This document shows, one piece after another, positions 33,971-44,562 of a stretch of DNA of 64,000 bases. Within the stretch, counting starts at the first letter, position 1. Each line of letters starts with the position of its first letter. A program made the position numbers and the translations under genes. The stretch lies in the NCBI GenBank assembly GCA_036971715.1, contig JAVHJL010000003.1, positions 2,170,001 to 2,234,000 on the forward strand, given 5' to 3'. The notes under the pieces were generated by a model, which ran no database searches, had not been told where the DNA came from, and worked only from the letters and a program-made list of their open reading frames with translations. Origin of the DNA: Arthrobotrys musiformis. Lineage: Eukaryota > Ascomycota > Orbiliomycetes > Orbiliales > Orbiliaceae.

Positions 33971-34577
33971 ATGTCCGACTGGGATACTAGCACCATTCGC
34001 ATCGGCGTCGGCTCTCGCTCCGGTGGTGGTCCCCGTGAGAAGGTTGCCCGCACACAGTCCGAGATCAACGCTGCCAGACGTGCTGGTGCCGTTGTATCCA
34101 CCGATAAGAAGTTCTCCGGTGGTTCCAACAAGTCGAATACTCCCGAGGGTCAGCATCTCACCAAGGTATGTCATTCGCGTCCATCCCTTCCCTCCTTCGC
34201 CCGTCAAACGGGAGGGAGATGGGAAATTTTCACTTTTGGCCCAATTGCCATATTCCCAGCCGCAACAACAACAAAGCTGACTCCAACCAACACAGGTCGA
34301 CCGAGAAGACGATGTCGGAAAGATCACCAAGGTCTCCGTAGACGTCGGTAAGGCGATGGCCGCTGCCCGTCAGGCTAAGGAACCCAAGATGTCCCAGAAG
34401 GACCTCGCCACCAAGATCAACGAGAAGCCATCCGTCATCAACGACTATGAGAGCGGACGGGCCCAGCCTTCCCAGCAGGTCCTTGCGAAGCTCGAACGCG
34501 CACTCGGCGTCAAGCTGCGTGGCAAGGATATCGGTTCTCCCCTCGGACCGAAGAAGAACGGAGAGTCGTCGAAATAA
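33971..34577 (+). CDS. MBF1: MBF1, multiprotein-bridging transcriptional coactivator
   Basis: Two exons, 33971-34165 and 34296-34577, give 158 residues; the 130-base intron has donor GTATGT and acceptor ACACAG. The N-terminal MBF1 domain (SDWDTSTIRIG; the ARTQSEINAARRAGAVVSTD stretch) is followed by a Cro/C1-type helix-turn-helix (MSQKDLATKINEKPSVINDY, ESGRAQPSQQVLAKLERALG) and the conserved KLRGKDIGSPLG end. MBF1 links TBP to bZIP activators (GCN4 in yeast) and also limits frameshifting on collided ribosomes. Length is typical. Confidence 0.96.
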
Positions 34578-35455
34578 AGAACGAATTTAATTATAAAAAT
34601 TCTCTTTCTTTGAGGCACGGATTTCCTCAACCCTTTTTCCCTTCCTTTCTTAACTTTTCGCTCCCTTTTCTTCTTTTCTGTCGGTTGGACGAATAATGAA
34701 TCAATGAAAGAACGACAAACAAACAACAAAAGAATGAGGAAGTTTATTCTACCCAGATTTTGCCTCTTCACCCCCCGTTTATCGAACGATTTGGAATTCT
34801 CACTACATTTTGTTTCAACAATCGGTGTCTTTTTGTCCCTTGGTTACTTGCTTTTATGCCTCAAACGATATATTGAAGAAACGACGAAAAGTGAGAAGAG
34901 AAGGAAGGAAAAGGAACGACAACCGTGTCTTCGACGACTGCTCCGTCCAGTCCTTGTTTTTTTTTCTGTTCCTGCAATTTTAGCGACTCTTCCAATACCT
35001 ACATCTTGTTAGGGACTCTTCGATGATACCTCTATTTTCTTATGGTGCGGAGAAATACTTTAGACATAGACCTGTGTATTTATGAGTACTACTATGCTAT
35101 ACTATACCATATCATCTATACTATATCCTATATCTTACTCTGTTATTAATATTGATGCATGATGAGGATCGAGAATCCTTGAATTTCCATTAGCTACGAG
35201 TTATCAAACTTGTGTTACTAGTTAGCGTGCACCTGTGCGGCGTGACTGGGCGTCTTTGACCCACAACCGTTGGCAAAGCTTCCCTTTGTTCTTCGCTGCT
35301 CCCCGCGAGCCCCAACCAACCACAACCTCCCTCCATCTTCACGCGTCGGAGCTTCACTCCCTCCCGAACACCAATTCGATAATGCCCGGAGATACTCAAA
35401 TACCTTCTCCATCGACCGTTTCAGCTTCAGCTTCATACACTAAGAACCAATCGAA
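34578..35455. other. Intergenic, no supported gene
   Basis: MBF1 3' region, a T-rich middle, and the leader of the next gene, which holds an overlapping upstream ORF. Confidence 0.6.
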
Positions 35456-35471
35456 ATGGCGGGCGACATGA
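35382..35471 (+). promoter_or_regulatory. Overlapping upstream ORF (29 codons)
   Basis: ATG at 35382 opens a frame ending in TGA at 35469-35471, 16 bases into the next coding region, whose own ATG is at 35456. Because it overlaps the start in another frame, reinitiation downstream is unlikely and translation of the main ORF would need leaky scanning. Confidence 0.5.
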
Positions 35472-38065
35472 TGGATATCGACCGTCCCGAGCACGATGCT
35501 CCAAAACCCAACCACATCATTCTCGGAACACGAGCTTCGGTCAAAGCAGTTCCGCTCCCCAAAACTGTGCTTGACAAGCTGACCTTCTCTCTCGAGGAGG
35601 GGATGGGTAATAGTTTCACCATATACACACGTCTATTATGTTTAAATACAGAAGCTAACATACTATTTAATATAAAAGACTCCAAAGCTCTGGACTTCCT
35701 CTCCCAGATCTCCTACGCCGGCATCTCAACCCCCCTCAAACCAACCGAAGACAAGAAGGAAATCTCAATCCCCCCACCCACCGTCTTCTCCATAATCACA
35801 AACCTCGCATTGCACCCAACCTACACCACCCGTCAAATCGGGAGCCTGCAGACCGACGTCGCCATCAAAGCTTCAGCATACCTAAGAACCATCACCCGCC
35901 TCGCCGGTGCCACAAATTGTGACCTCCAAACCGCCTGGCAGTTCAAACGCTCCAAAGCCGCGTTTTCAACATTGATAGAAGACTCAACCACCCGCCGCAC
36001 CAGAAACAGAAACGTCATCAAAACCAGCGCCGTAAGCCGCAGGGGTCGTCAGAAGCCAACCCACGAAATAGACCACACCCCCTTCGCAAACCTAGACATC
36101 GCAAACGAGGAAAGCGTATTCAATCGGTGCGATGATATATGGAGCGTAGTCGGCTGGGCGCTCGTTTGCTCCTGCGTCTACAAACGACGCTGGCACGTGT
36201 GGAGAGACTTTTTGGAACTACTCCTTGAAGTTCTGAGGGATGATTTTCAAGAACGTATCGATGCTGTTGATGATCCGCTTGCTGTGGATTTACAGGGTAG
36301 TTTGATCACTGCTATTGGATTTCTACCTGATCTAGGAGGTGGGGCGGGGTATAAACGTATCGTACGTGCCATCTTTGCCAACGCGTCGGAGAAGTCAAGG
36401 GACGAGTGGCCGCCAGTGTTCCCCCTGGAAACCAAGAAACCGCCAAAGAAGGAACAGAAGAAATGGACGACATCGGATTCAGCACTCTACGCTGCGAAAG
36501 CGGCGGAAAGGGAAGATAAAGATGAAGACGTCTTGAAGAACATAGGGGCAAGAATGGTCGACGACTATCATAACTTCCGACACAATATTAATGATGATTC
36601 GGAAGCTTATAAGGAGTTTCGAGACAAGGTTGCAACTGATGGATATGGAGAAGACGGCGGGGACGAATCAGAAGAGGAAGAGTATGTATTCCGACCGACA
36701 GAGGGGAAGAAGGATGGTAAACCAAGGCTGGATACGCATCAAGAAGCGGTAGAGGCCTGGGGCGGTGTGCAGGCAATTATCATTCGGCTGAAGCTCATGG
36801 CACTGGTAAGTGAAATTGGTGCGACTCACGAACGAGCCTTGTCACAGCAAAGACAGCGCGAGATAGAGGCTCTTTCCCAGCAAAAGATGCAGCGGAAGAA
36901 GAAAAAGAATAGTACGATAAAAATTAAAAAAGGCGGAAAGAGCTCCCCGGAACCAGCGGTCATCTCCACACAAGCAGACCGCGAAGTCTCCGAGAAACCA
37001 CAGGATATAATCCTGACTCCAACAAAACGGGGACTCGTCAAGCTACGAACCCCTCGAAACTCCAAACGGCGGGGAGGGGCCAGAGAAGAAGGAGCTGAAG
37101 GCGAGGCCACTACACCAACAAAGCAGCCTACGCCCCTCCCGTTCCTCCTCCCCGCCAGAGACTTACCATCAACTCCATTCTCCGACGAAAGCAGATCAGC
37201 AACATCATTTCAATTCAGATCGTCACCAGCAGAGTCAGAAGGTTACTACGAAACGGCTCCAACAAGCCTCTGCGAGAATACCTTCTTCTCAACAGTTGAC
37301 AAACCATCCCCTCATCAAACTCCCTTCCAAGTCCTTCCAGATTCACCATTCCCCTTCTCCCCTGCTCTCCCATCATCACTCCCAAGGTTCACCCTAACCT
37401 TTACCTCCCCGCGTTCACCATCCCCCCTCACTCCTCTACCCTCAAGATCACCCACCCCACCACCATTCCTCGAAAGCGAAAACAAATCTAACCCCCTCCA
37501 GCTAACCTACACCTTCGCCCACGACATCCCAACCCTCACCTGCTTCTACGGCGAATTCACAGACCACCTCCGCCTCCTCCCCGCCCCGCAACTCCTCCCC
37601 TTCATCTCGTCCGCCTTCTACACCGTCCTGGATAACCCGGAATTCAAAGGAACCCTCCTGATAACAATTCTAAAACGGAGCATGTATTTCCAACCGAAGG
37701 GAGGGTGGCAAGAAGGGAATTCAGATGTAATAAATGATGAAATACTCCGTACGCACTATCTTCCGCATTACGCCCGTGGGAATGATATAGAATCGCAGGT
37801 GAAGATGGGGGCTGCGCTGGAGGCTCTGGCGAGGTTGTGGCACGTATGGAATAAACCCGCCGGAGGGTTAAAGTGGAGTGTGGAAATGGAGGAGGCGGTG
37901 GAGGAGGGGATTAGGGTTAGGAGGGAGAAGGCTACTGTTGCGTTTGAGAGGAAGAAGAAGAGGACAGAGGTGGAGGAGGGGTTGATGAAGATGTTGGGGG
38001 TTATGGAGGGGAGGTTGAGGGGGTTGGTTAGGGTTGCTAAGGTTTTGATTGTGAAGGGGGGTTGA
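35456..38065 (+). CDS. Unrecognised conserved-looking protein, 845-869 residues
   Basis: An open frame runs from ATG at 35456 (MAGDMMDIDRPEHDAPKPNH). A probable 72-base intron lies at 35607-35678 (donor GTAATA, branch GCTAACA, acceptor AAAAG). It is a multiple of three without a stop, so retained and spliced forms both stay in frame; splicing gives about 845 residues. A second GTAAGT donor at 36805 could remove 42 or 51 bases. The N-terminal roughly 330 residues look helical and folded (DDIWSVVGWALVCSCVYKRR, HVWRDFLELLLEVLRDDFQE). A Lys-rich coiled region (QRQREIEALSQQKMQRKKKK) and a long Ser/Pro-rich disordered part follow, then a folded end (YTFAHDIPTLTCFYGEFTDH). I do not recognise the family. 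The basic and disordered parts suggest a nuclear protein, which is inference. Confidence 0.75.
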   Translation: MAGDMMDIDRPEHDAPKPNHIILGTRASVKAVPLPKTVLDKLTFSLEEGMGNSFTIYTRLLCLNTEANILFNIKDSKALDFLSQISYAGISTPLKPTEDKKEISIPPPTVFSIITNLALHPTYTTRQIGSLQTDVAIKASAYLRTITRLAGATNCDLQTAWQFKRSKAAFSTLIEDSTTRRTRNRNVIKTSAVSRRGRQKPTHEIDHTPFANLDIANEESVFNRCDDIWSVVGWALVCSCVYKRRWHVWRDFLELLLEVLRDDFQERIDAVDDPLAVDLQGSLITAIGFLPDLGGGAGYKRIVRAIFANASEKSRDEWPPVFPLETKKPPKKEQKKWTTSDSALYAAKAAEREDKDEDVLKNIGARMVDDYHNFRHNINDDSEAYKEFRDKVATDGYGEDGGDESEEEEYVFRPTEGKKDGKPRLDTHQEAVEAWGGVQAIIIRLKLMALVSEIGATHERALSQQRQREIEALSQQKMQRKKKKNSTIKIKKGGKSSPEPAVISTQADREVSEKPQDIILTPTKRGLVKLRTPRNSKRRGGAREEGAEGEATTPTKQPTPLPFLLPARDLPSTPFSDESRSATSFQFRSSPAESEGYYETAPTSLCENTFFSTVDKPSPHQTPFQVLPDSPFPFSPALPSSLPRFTLTFTSPRSPSPLTPLPSRSPTPPPFLESENKSNPLQLTYTFAHDIPTLTCFYGEFTDHLRLLPAPQLLPFISSAFYTVLDNPEFKGTLLITILKRSMYFQPKGGWQEGNSDVINDEILRTHYLPHYARGNDIESQVKMGAALEALARLWHVWNKPAGGLKWSVEMEEAVEEGIRVRREKATVAFERKKKRTEVEEGLMKMLGVMEGRLRGLVRVAKVLIVKGG

Positions 38066-39657
38066 AGGGCTTTTTTGTTTCTTTGAGGTGCATATTTGGG
38101 ATGCTGGGTGTTATTACATGGCGTTTCTTTTAAATTTTGTGATGGTGTTAATGGGTAGAGGGGTATATATATTAAACCGTGGGGATTATAGAAGCAAGTA
38201 CCGACGACTGTGCATATCTTCAATATCCGTCTGATGCAGAACCATACAAAACTCCTTACTTTTAGCACCACTTTGATGTGTATCAAGATTAAGGTACGAG
38301 ATCGATTGGGTTAGTATTTATCAAAACAATATTGCAGCAATACAGTGGTCATATCATTTGCTCGCAGGATATATAGTATACGTCAGCTAACCTCCCCTAG
38401 AAGGAATCAAAAAAGATCTCAAGACTGAAATACAGTCCAAAGGGGTTCCGAATCAAATGTAGTCGGTGCCTTGCTTTAAATGCAGGTATTTGCAAGCTTA
38501 GCAGAGTCGATGGTATCAATTGACACGACAGTCCTTTTCTCAGAGTCTCTCAGATCCGTTTATAGATACAGGCAGCTACTCCTGGTATCATGCGATTGCA
38601 AACCACCACCTGAGGATGATGTATATTTGAATACCTGGAAGCTACCGCCGTATGCGTCGTTTTGATATTCCCAGCCTTAACAAAGGTGAAATACTATTAC
38701 TTCGTCAACCAAATGCTGCTGGGCACGCTAAAAGTAAAGCTTCTACAAAATACAGTTTCGGAACCAGAAAGCCCGGCATGTGCTCATGAGTTATTTTAAA
38801 AAAATTTCTTCGATTATGAAAAAATTATTTCATCCCGTATTTAAAATTTTAAATATTATAAATAAGAGACTATTGCTAATTTGGTCACTGTGTGGTCTGG
38901 GTAGGAGACCATATCGAGCGACTAAGACTTAAATTTTTATATGTGTTGATATGTTGATTGTCTCGTACCTAGAACAACCTGGTCACTAGTTACGTCACGT
39001 CCTATAGTTCCGGACCACGCTATAGCGCTAACCCGCACTCAGTTTGGTTACAGGACTGGTACTAGCAAACATTCGCCCCGATCCAAGACATTTTTGTGCG
39101 GCTACTCCACAGTCACCCGAACCACACTGTCAACGCAAATCAAAAAATCACAAAATTTGCCGACGAAAATCATTTTAAAAAAATCCTAACAAATTTTTTG
39201 TTGAATTCAAAAAAAGATTTTCTAAATTTGTTTGTATATAAAGTTAAGCCTTTAAAAATCATTTAAACTTATTGAAATTTTTAGATGTGGTGTTGTGATT
39301 CGCCTTGCAATTGATGATGTAATTCGAATGACCGCCGTGGGATACGTTAGTCCGGGGTGCGCAAGGTTGAGGAGTCTACGAGACAAGGGGTGCGGCTCCA
39401 AAGCAAACGTAACTCCCAGACGAAGGTGCGGCTAGCCTGGAATAATACTGATGCGGTTAATTGATTGATTGATATAGGGAAAAACCGCACCCATCAAATT
39501 TTACAGGAGGTGCGGCCACTCTATTGGTAGTTACATCAAACACATTTATCCCTCAGTGTGCCTAAATCTATCCTGGGGTAACTATATGGAACAAAACAAA
39601 TGAAAAAGAGCTTGAACAAATTATGGGGTAAACACCTTTCCTGTGGGTTTTGTTACA

Positions 39658-39838
39658 TACTACATGGGGGGAAGAAGTGACCATGATCCTTATCAAGGAA
39701 TATACAAAAACAAGTAAAACATCATACAAAAATTAGTAGGGCCGCATCGCGAACAAAAGTAAATAATTAATGATTTACTTTTTTTTGCGTATTCCCCAAT
39801 TAGGATCACGGTCACTTCTTCCCTACATACCATGTAGC
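39658..39838. mobile_element. MITE-like inverted-repeat element without coding capacity
   Basis: The left arm at 39660-39712 contains GGGAAGAAGTGACCATGATCC then GGAATA and AAAAA. The right arm at 39779-39838, read on the minus strand, contains GGGAAGAAGTGACCGTGATCC then GGAATA and AAAAA. The arms match over most of about 50 bases. A second nested palindrome, AAAAGTAAAT...ATTTACTTTT, sits at about 39756-39783. Size (about 180 bases), terminal inversion and lack of ORF fit a miniature inverted-repeat element or a strong hairpin. Target-site duplication could not be settled by eye. Confidence 0.6.
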
Positions 39839-40417
39839 CCGCCTATGGTGCCCAACAACCCCAATCTCGGGAGGGATTAATAAAAAGAAACGAAATGAAA
39901 GGGAGAAAGGGGAGAAAGGAAAAACAATAATCCGGCTTTATATGCAATACAGCTGTACCCGCTTGGTAGCTAGGAGGAGAGAGTAATCGTTGTCTCGCGA
40001 TCCTTTCTTCTAGCAAAAGCTGGCGGAAAGAGCTTTCTAACCAGCCGCGGCAGCATTTGGTTAGAACACCTCGCACTTGGTCTAGCTGCACGGCGTATGA
40101 TACTTTCATCCACGATTTCGTCAAGAACCACATCGTCGAAAACTTAAAAGCATTAACATACAATAACATAAAACTTTGGATAATAGATTCATATAAAACT
40201 AATAGTCACAAGCCTCCATTTGCGCTCATGGTTGATGCCTGATAGCAAAGCCTTTCCGGCGCCCGTATATTTTGTACACATTCGACGTGTATGCTGATAT
40301 GGGACGGGCTAGAGCTGCAGGAGCAGACGCAACGGCCTGGATGTTTCATTACAACCGTGGTCCACATACCGGGCTGCTGCCAGCTGCACACCACTAAGGT
40401 AACAAGAAAAATTATAG

Positions 40418-40500
40418 CATCTGCCGTAAAACAGCTTTGACATCTGCGCAGCTGCCGTAGAACAGCTTTGACATCTGCCGTAAAAAGCTTTGACATCGGC
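40418..40500. repeat. Imperfect short tandem repeat
   Basis: Three copies of a unit like CATCTGCCGTAAAACAGCTTTGA, the middle one with a GCGCAGCTG variation. Confidence 0.8.
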
Positions 40501-41490
40501 ACAATTGCGGCTAGTCTGAACAAAAGTGCAGTCTAAACTGGCCCGTTGGTCTTCCGCAGGGGACCTGATCCAGGCTCGCCCACTTCAAAAATTCTCCTTG
40601 TTGTACGGAGTATCAATTTTGGATTTGGCTTACTACCAGGGTTTTGTATGTGAACCGACTCGGCAAAAGAGAACGGGCCTCTCAAAAAAGTAAACAATCG
40701 TGATTGGCAAATCGGCTTCAAAAGTTTGACGCAAGACAGTACTGTGTAATATCTGGAACGTAGTCCCCTCTCTTTTATTCCGTTCATCTGCGCCTATACG
40801 TTTGATTGAGTACGCATATAATTATCTCAGGGCCACAGCCTTCTATAGGGATTCTTGGGAAAGCCACCGTGATTTTTACCGCTCTCGCTTCTGTCGACGA
40901 GACTCATCGCGGGCAGTGGGTTCACCAGTGCATGCACAAGGAAGACCTTAAGGCCGAGATCAAGTGACTTGATCTATGTAGATATGATCCCCTCTCTAGC
41001 CAAATCTGCCCCAATTCCGTAGACTGTATATGTACTTCCTTATGTATATACCTGGCGTGCAGGTGTAAGAAGTTTAGTGAGATTTCGGGGAACCCCAATA
41101 GGTGTATTGCATTGTGACGCGAAGCGACGTCGTCGACCTAGCAGACTCAATGCAAAGATTTTCTAAACCTAACCGACCGTCACTAAAGCATTGACACTAC
41201 TTCCTCTGCCGGCTCTGGTTTACGAGAATATCTGGTGGTTAGCACATGGCACATGCAAAAAAGTAGCTCCAATGTGCAATATTTGATGGATAGGTTTGAG
41301 CGCTCGAGCCGCCCCGCTAGTTTTGCCAGATCTGGTCTTATTATACAGCCTCTCAAGCTCTTATTATTATTACCCCCCAGGCTATATTATTACACCCGGA
41401 TTCGATCCCTGGCTAGAATAACACTCGGAATCATGTCGCTTGATATCACTACGACCGGACCCCCACTGGCCGACAAGTGCGAGCATAGTC

Positions 41491-41499
41491 TATATAAAG
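41491..41499 (+). promoter_or_regulatory. TATA box of the metallopeptidase gene
   Basis: TATATAAAG, about 260 bases before the ATG at 41751. No ATG occurs in the C/A-rich stretch between about 41500 and 41751, which supports the later start over the longer open frame. Confidence 0.6.
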
Positions 41500-41750
41500 T
41501 CCCACTCCTCAGCCATCTATCAGCTCCAATTCACAAGACAATCCAATACACCAGTCATTACCTACAGCCTATCCCCCACAAGCATAAAGACATTCCTTAT
41601 TCTTCACCACCTCGAGGCCTCGCGCATTCCTCAGAGAAAACTCTCTCGCAACGCTTCAGTGTTGCCAAGAGTTCGCTCCAGACAAGTTTACCACACAAGC
41701 TTAAGCTTCGTCCTACGTTACACAAACGTCAAACCCAAGTTGAAGTCGCA

Positions 41751-42779
41751 ATGGCATCCCGACCAGAAATTGACGCCTGCTGTGGCACTGAACGGAGCGG
41801 CTTAGACGAAATTAACTTGGGCGTCTACGACGAAATTCCTCTTTACAAACAAGGCAGCGACCTCGTTTACTACGTCGACAGCAAGACATTTATGAATCCC
41901 GCCTGTGACGGCGAGTATATTGCAGCCTGCTTCGCATTAGCTCTCGCATCATGGGGTATCCTGCCAATATCCTTCACGCGCACCGATAACCCAGGTGATG
42001 CCCATTTCCACATCGCCGGACGCGCCAAAGCAGCAGGCAACGTATATGCCAGGTCATTCTTTCCGAATACCACCACTCCACCGGTATTGAAGATATACGA
42101 ACTAGGCATCAAAAATTTCCACGCCATGGTTAATATCCTAGCCCACGAAATAGGCCATATACTGGGATTGCGGCACGAATTCGCAAGACGCAAGCCCAAG
42201 GAGTTAACAGAGCCAGCAGTGTTATTTGGCGCTGAAAACCCTTCTTCCGTAATGAACTACCACCACGACCTACTCGACTGCAAGGTTACGGAACAAGACC
42301 GTCAAGAACTTCGTAGATTTTACACCTCTGCCTATACCCACGGCTGGGACCAGTACCAAGGACTCCGCATCAAATTCGTCTCCCCTGACAAGTGGCGGTC
42401 TACAAACCAAATGCCTATCCCCTCGGGCTCAGCTGCGCAGGAGACGAACGAGATACGAGAGAGAATAGTATCAACTGAAATGTTGCATACGAGTGGAACG
42501 TCTATTGAAAGGTTGAACGCATCTACAGAAGCCACCACATCTACAGCCAGATCGCAATTTTCACCTGCATTGACAAACTCCACCAAAAAAATCTTCCAAA
42601 AGAGGGCTCCCCGAACCATCACCATCACCAAGCAGCATTTAATTTTCATTTCTATCCTCATCTCTGTTTCTCTCTCTCTTTTTTTTGGATCTTCACCAGC
42701 CAAACATTTACAACATCAAAACCATTTACCACAGTCTCACAACCAATCGGCGTATCCAAGTAGAAAGGAACTAAATTGA
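41751..42779 (+). CDS. Matrixin-like zinc metallopeptidase with C-terminal hydrophobic helix
   Basis: I chose ATG at 41751 (342 residues). The open frame extends upstream to 41235, but that part contains a TATA box at 41491 and low-complexity sequence that looks like leader; ATG at 41433 is an alternative. The metzincin zinc site HEIGHILGLRHE is at residues 132-143 and the Met-turn SVMNY at 166-170. Upstream VYYVDSKTF and the Ala-rich helix (YIAACFALALASWGILPISF) match the edge strand and helix of matrixins/astacin-like folds. No signal peptide is evident with this start. A single hydrophobic helix at about 297-313 (LIFISILISVSLSLFFG) near the C-terminus would suit tail anchoring. The zinc-peptidase fold is well supported; substrate and location are unknown. 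Confidence 0.78.
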   Translation: MASRPEIDACCGTERSGLDEINLGVYDEIPLYKQGSDLVYYVDSKTFMNPACDGEYIAACFALALASWGILPISFTRTDNPGDAHFHIAGRAKAAGNVYARSFFPNTTTPPVLKIYELGIKNFHAMVNILAHEIGHILGLRHEFARRKPKELTEPAVLFGAENPSSVMNYHHDLLDCKVTEQDRQELRRFYTSAYTHGWDQYQGLRIKFVSPDKWRSTNQMPIPSGSAAQETNEIRERIVSTEMLHTSGTSIERLNASTEATTSTARSQFSPALTNSTKKIFQKRAPRTITITKQHLIFISILISVSLSLFFGSSPAKHLQHQNHLPQSHNQSAYPSRKELN

Positions 42780-44562
42780 TCATATTGAGTATAATTGCGA
42801 AAGGACCTGAATTCAATCTCCCTTCAAACCCAGTCAACCCCCAACCCTACGACAAAATCAGCAAGAAAACTTTCTTCTTTCTTCAACTTCATGCAAGTAT
42901 ATTACCTTCATAATCTAGGTATTACTGGACTCGGTCCTAGACGTCAGAAAGGGGGCGGTATTACCAAAAGGTTATATACCCCCCCTCCCCCCCAAAAAAA
43001 ATAAAAAATAAAATAAAATAAAAAATAAATAAATAAAAATATGCTAGTACTACAACAGTACTGCCAAAATAATTTTATTTCGCCAAGTTTGTTACGCCTA
43101 CGAATTGCATATCGGTCCTCCTCAACAAGGGAGTGGTGTTAATCATGTATACGAATCAGCCCTTCTTTCATTCTTGCACACCTCCTTAGTTTTTGTAATA
43201 GATAATATGATCGAACTGAATTATGACAGTCTCGTACTTAAACCTGGTCTCGTACCCAGCCTCCCACAGGTGCCCACCTTAAATCCTACTTTCCGTTTTT
43301 TCTACTTAATTCTGTTTTATTCCTTTTTATTCTATTCTATTCCGTTTCATTCTGCTTTATTCTGCCTTCTTCTGCCTTCGAATTCTTCTGCCTTCTTATA
43401 TTTTTTTCCGTTTTATCGTGTTTCATTCTTTTTATTCTTTTTATTCTGTATATGCTTATAGCAGACGGGCGGGAATCCAAGCCTACGGGCAGATAGATAA
43501 GGACTAGATAGGTAGTACTTAAGTAGATAGGTAGCTAGGAAGGTGGTCAGGAACAGAAAGGTGGGCAAAAAAGTAGGTAAAAAAGCCTATAGAATTCTAA
43601 ATTTTATAGAACCTATTAGAAACGTCGTAAAATAGTAATTTCCCGCATTGTGGCAGAACTGTCTCGAGGCTACTCGTACCCAGACCTGGGAGGGCAGAAC
43701 TTTACAATGTAGAATATCGTTAATTTCTATTTTATATATAAATAAACCAAGATTGGATTTGCCCATCCCATGGTGTTTAGTTCGACCGTCTAGCTTTTGA
43801 GACAAGTCTAAGGTTAGGTTAGTATTATAGTATGCTGCTAAATAATATATTAATATTGGTTGACACTGACCCCTGACCTATAGTTGGGTAACACTTCATT
43901 TCATAACTTCAGATATATTTTCCAATTTCTTCCTCCCCCCCTTGATCAAAATAGTATACAAAAAACCACATTTTCCCCAATATAAGTACCAGTTAAACTA
44001 AATATAATAGCCCAACCCGACCAGCCGTTGACAAAAAAAGAGAAGTATTAAAATGAAAAAAGATGAAGGAAAGAAGGAAGGCTGTCAACGGTTCATATTT
44101 CATCAATAAACCTCTCCTCCTCCCGCCCCTCCATCAGCAACTACAAAAAAACGAAGGGGTATGTAAAAGTTAATAGAAACTTATAGAGAGAAGAAAAGAC
44201 AAAAGAAGTTAAACTCCCCTAACACCCTCAGATGATAGTGTCCACCCCTCTTTATCCATAAAAAAATTGAAAGAAAAGGGCCATCGGCAAACGCTGTTGC
44301 AGCGATAATTGGTGCTGTCGTCAAGGAAAGAAAAAAAAGAAATGCATGCTATCGAAGCAATGATACAAAATATCGGGTGGCATAAAACCCATCCAAAATA
44401 TTAAATAATCGCGGCAAAAGGGGGATACAAACACCTTGCTCATGAAGAGGGGAAAGTCTATAAGATATTCAACATGACAAAAAATACGAAAATGATGGAA
44501 AAAGATATTGACGGCAAGAAAGGCGCCTGTGAGGAAGATAGAGAGAAAGGTTATATTCACCA
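42780..44562. other. Low-complexity intergenic region
   Basis: Contains an A/T repeat (AATAAAATAAAAAATAAATA type, about 43000-43040), a degenerate TTCTATTCTGTTT-like pentamer tract (about 43300-43450) and a GATAGGTAG-like tract (about 43490-43560). No gene was supported. The right end is the PRP24 3' region. Confidence 0.6.

Larger units (their letters stand above)
38066..41750. other. 3.7 kb AT-rich, gene-poor region with repeats
   Basis: No credible coding frame before the metallopeptidase start. It contains AT runs (38800-38870, 39170-39260), several GGTGCGGC words between 39090 and 39520, an inverted-repeat element, a short tandem repeat, and at its right end the metallopeptidase promoter. 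The composition fits old, mutated repetitive DNA, but no transposase is recognisable. Confidence 0.55.
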
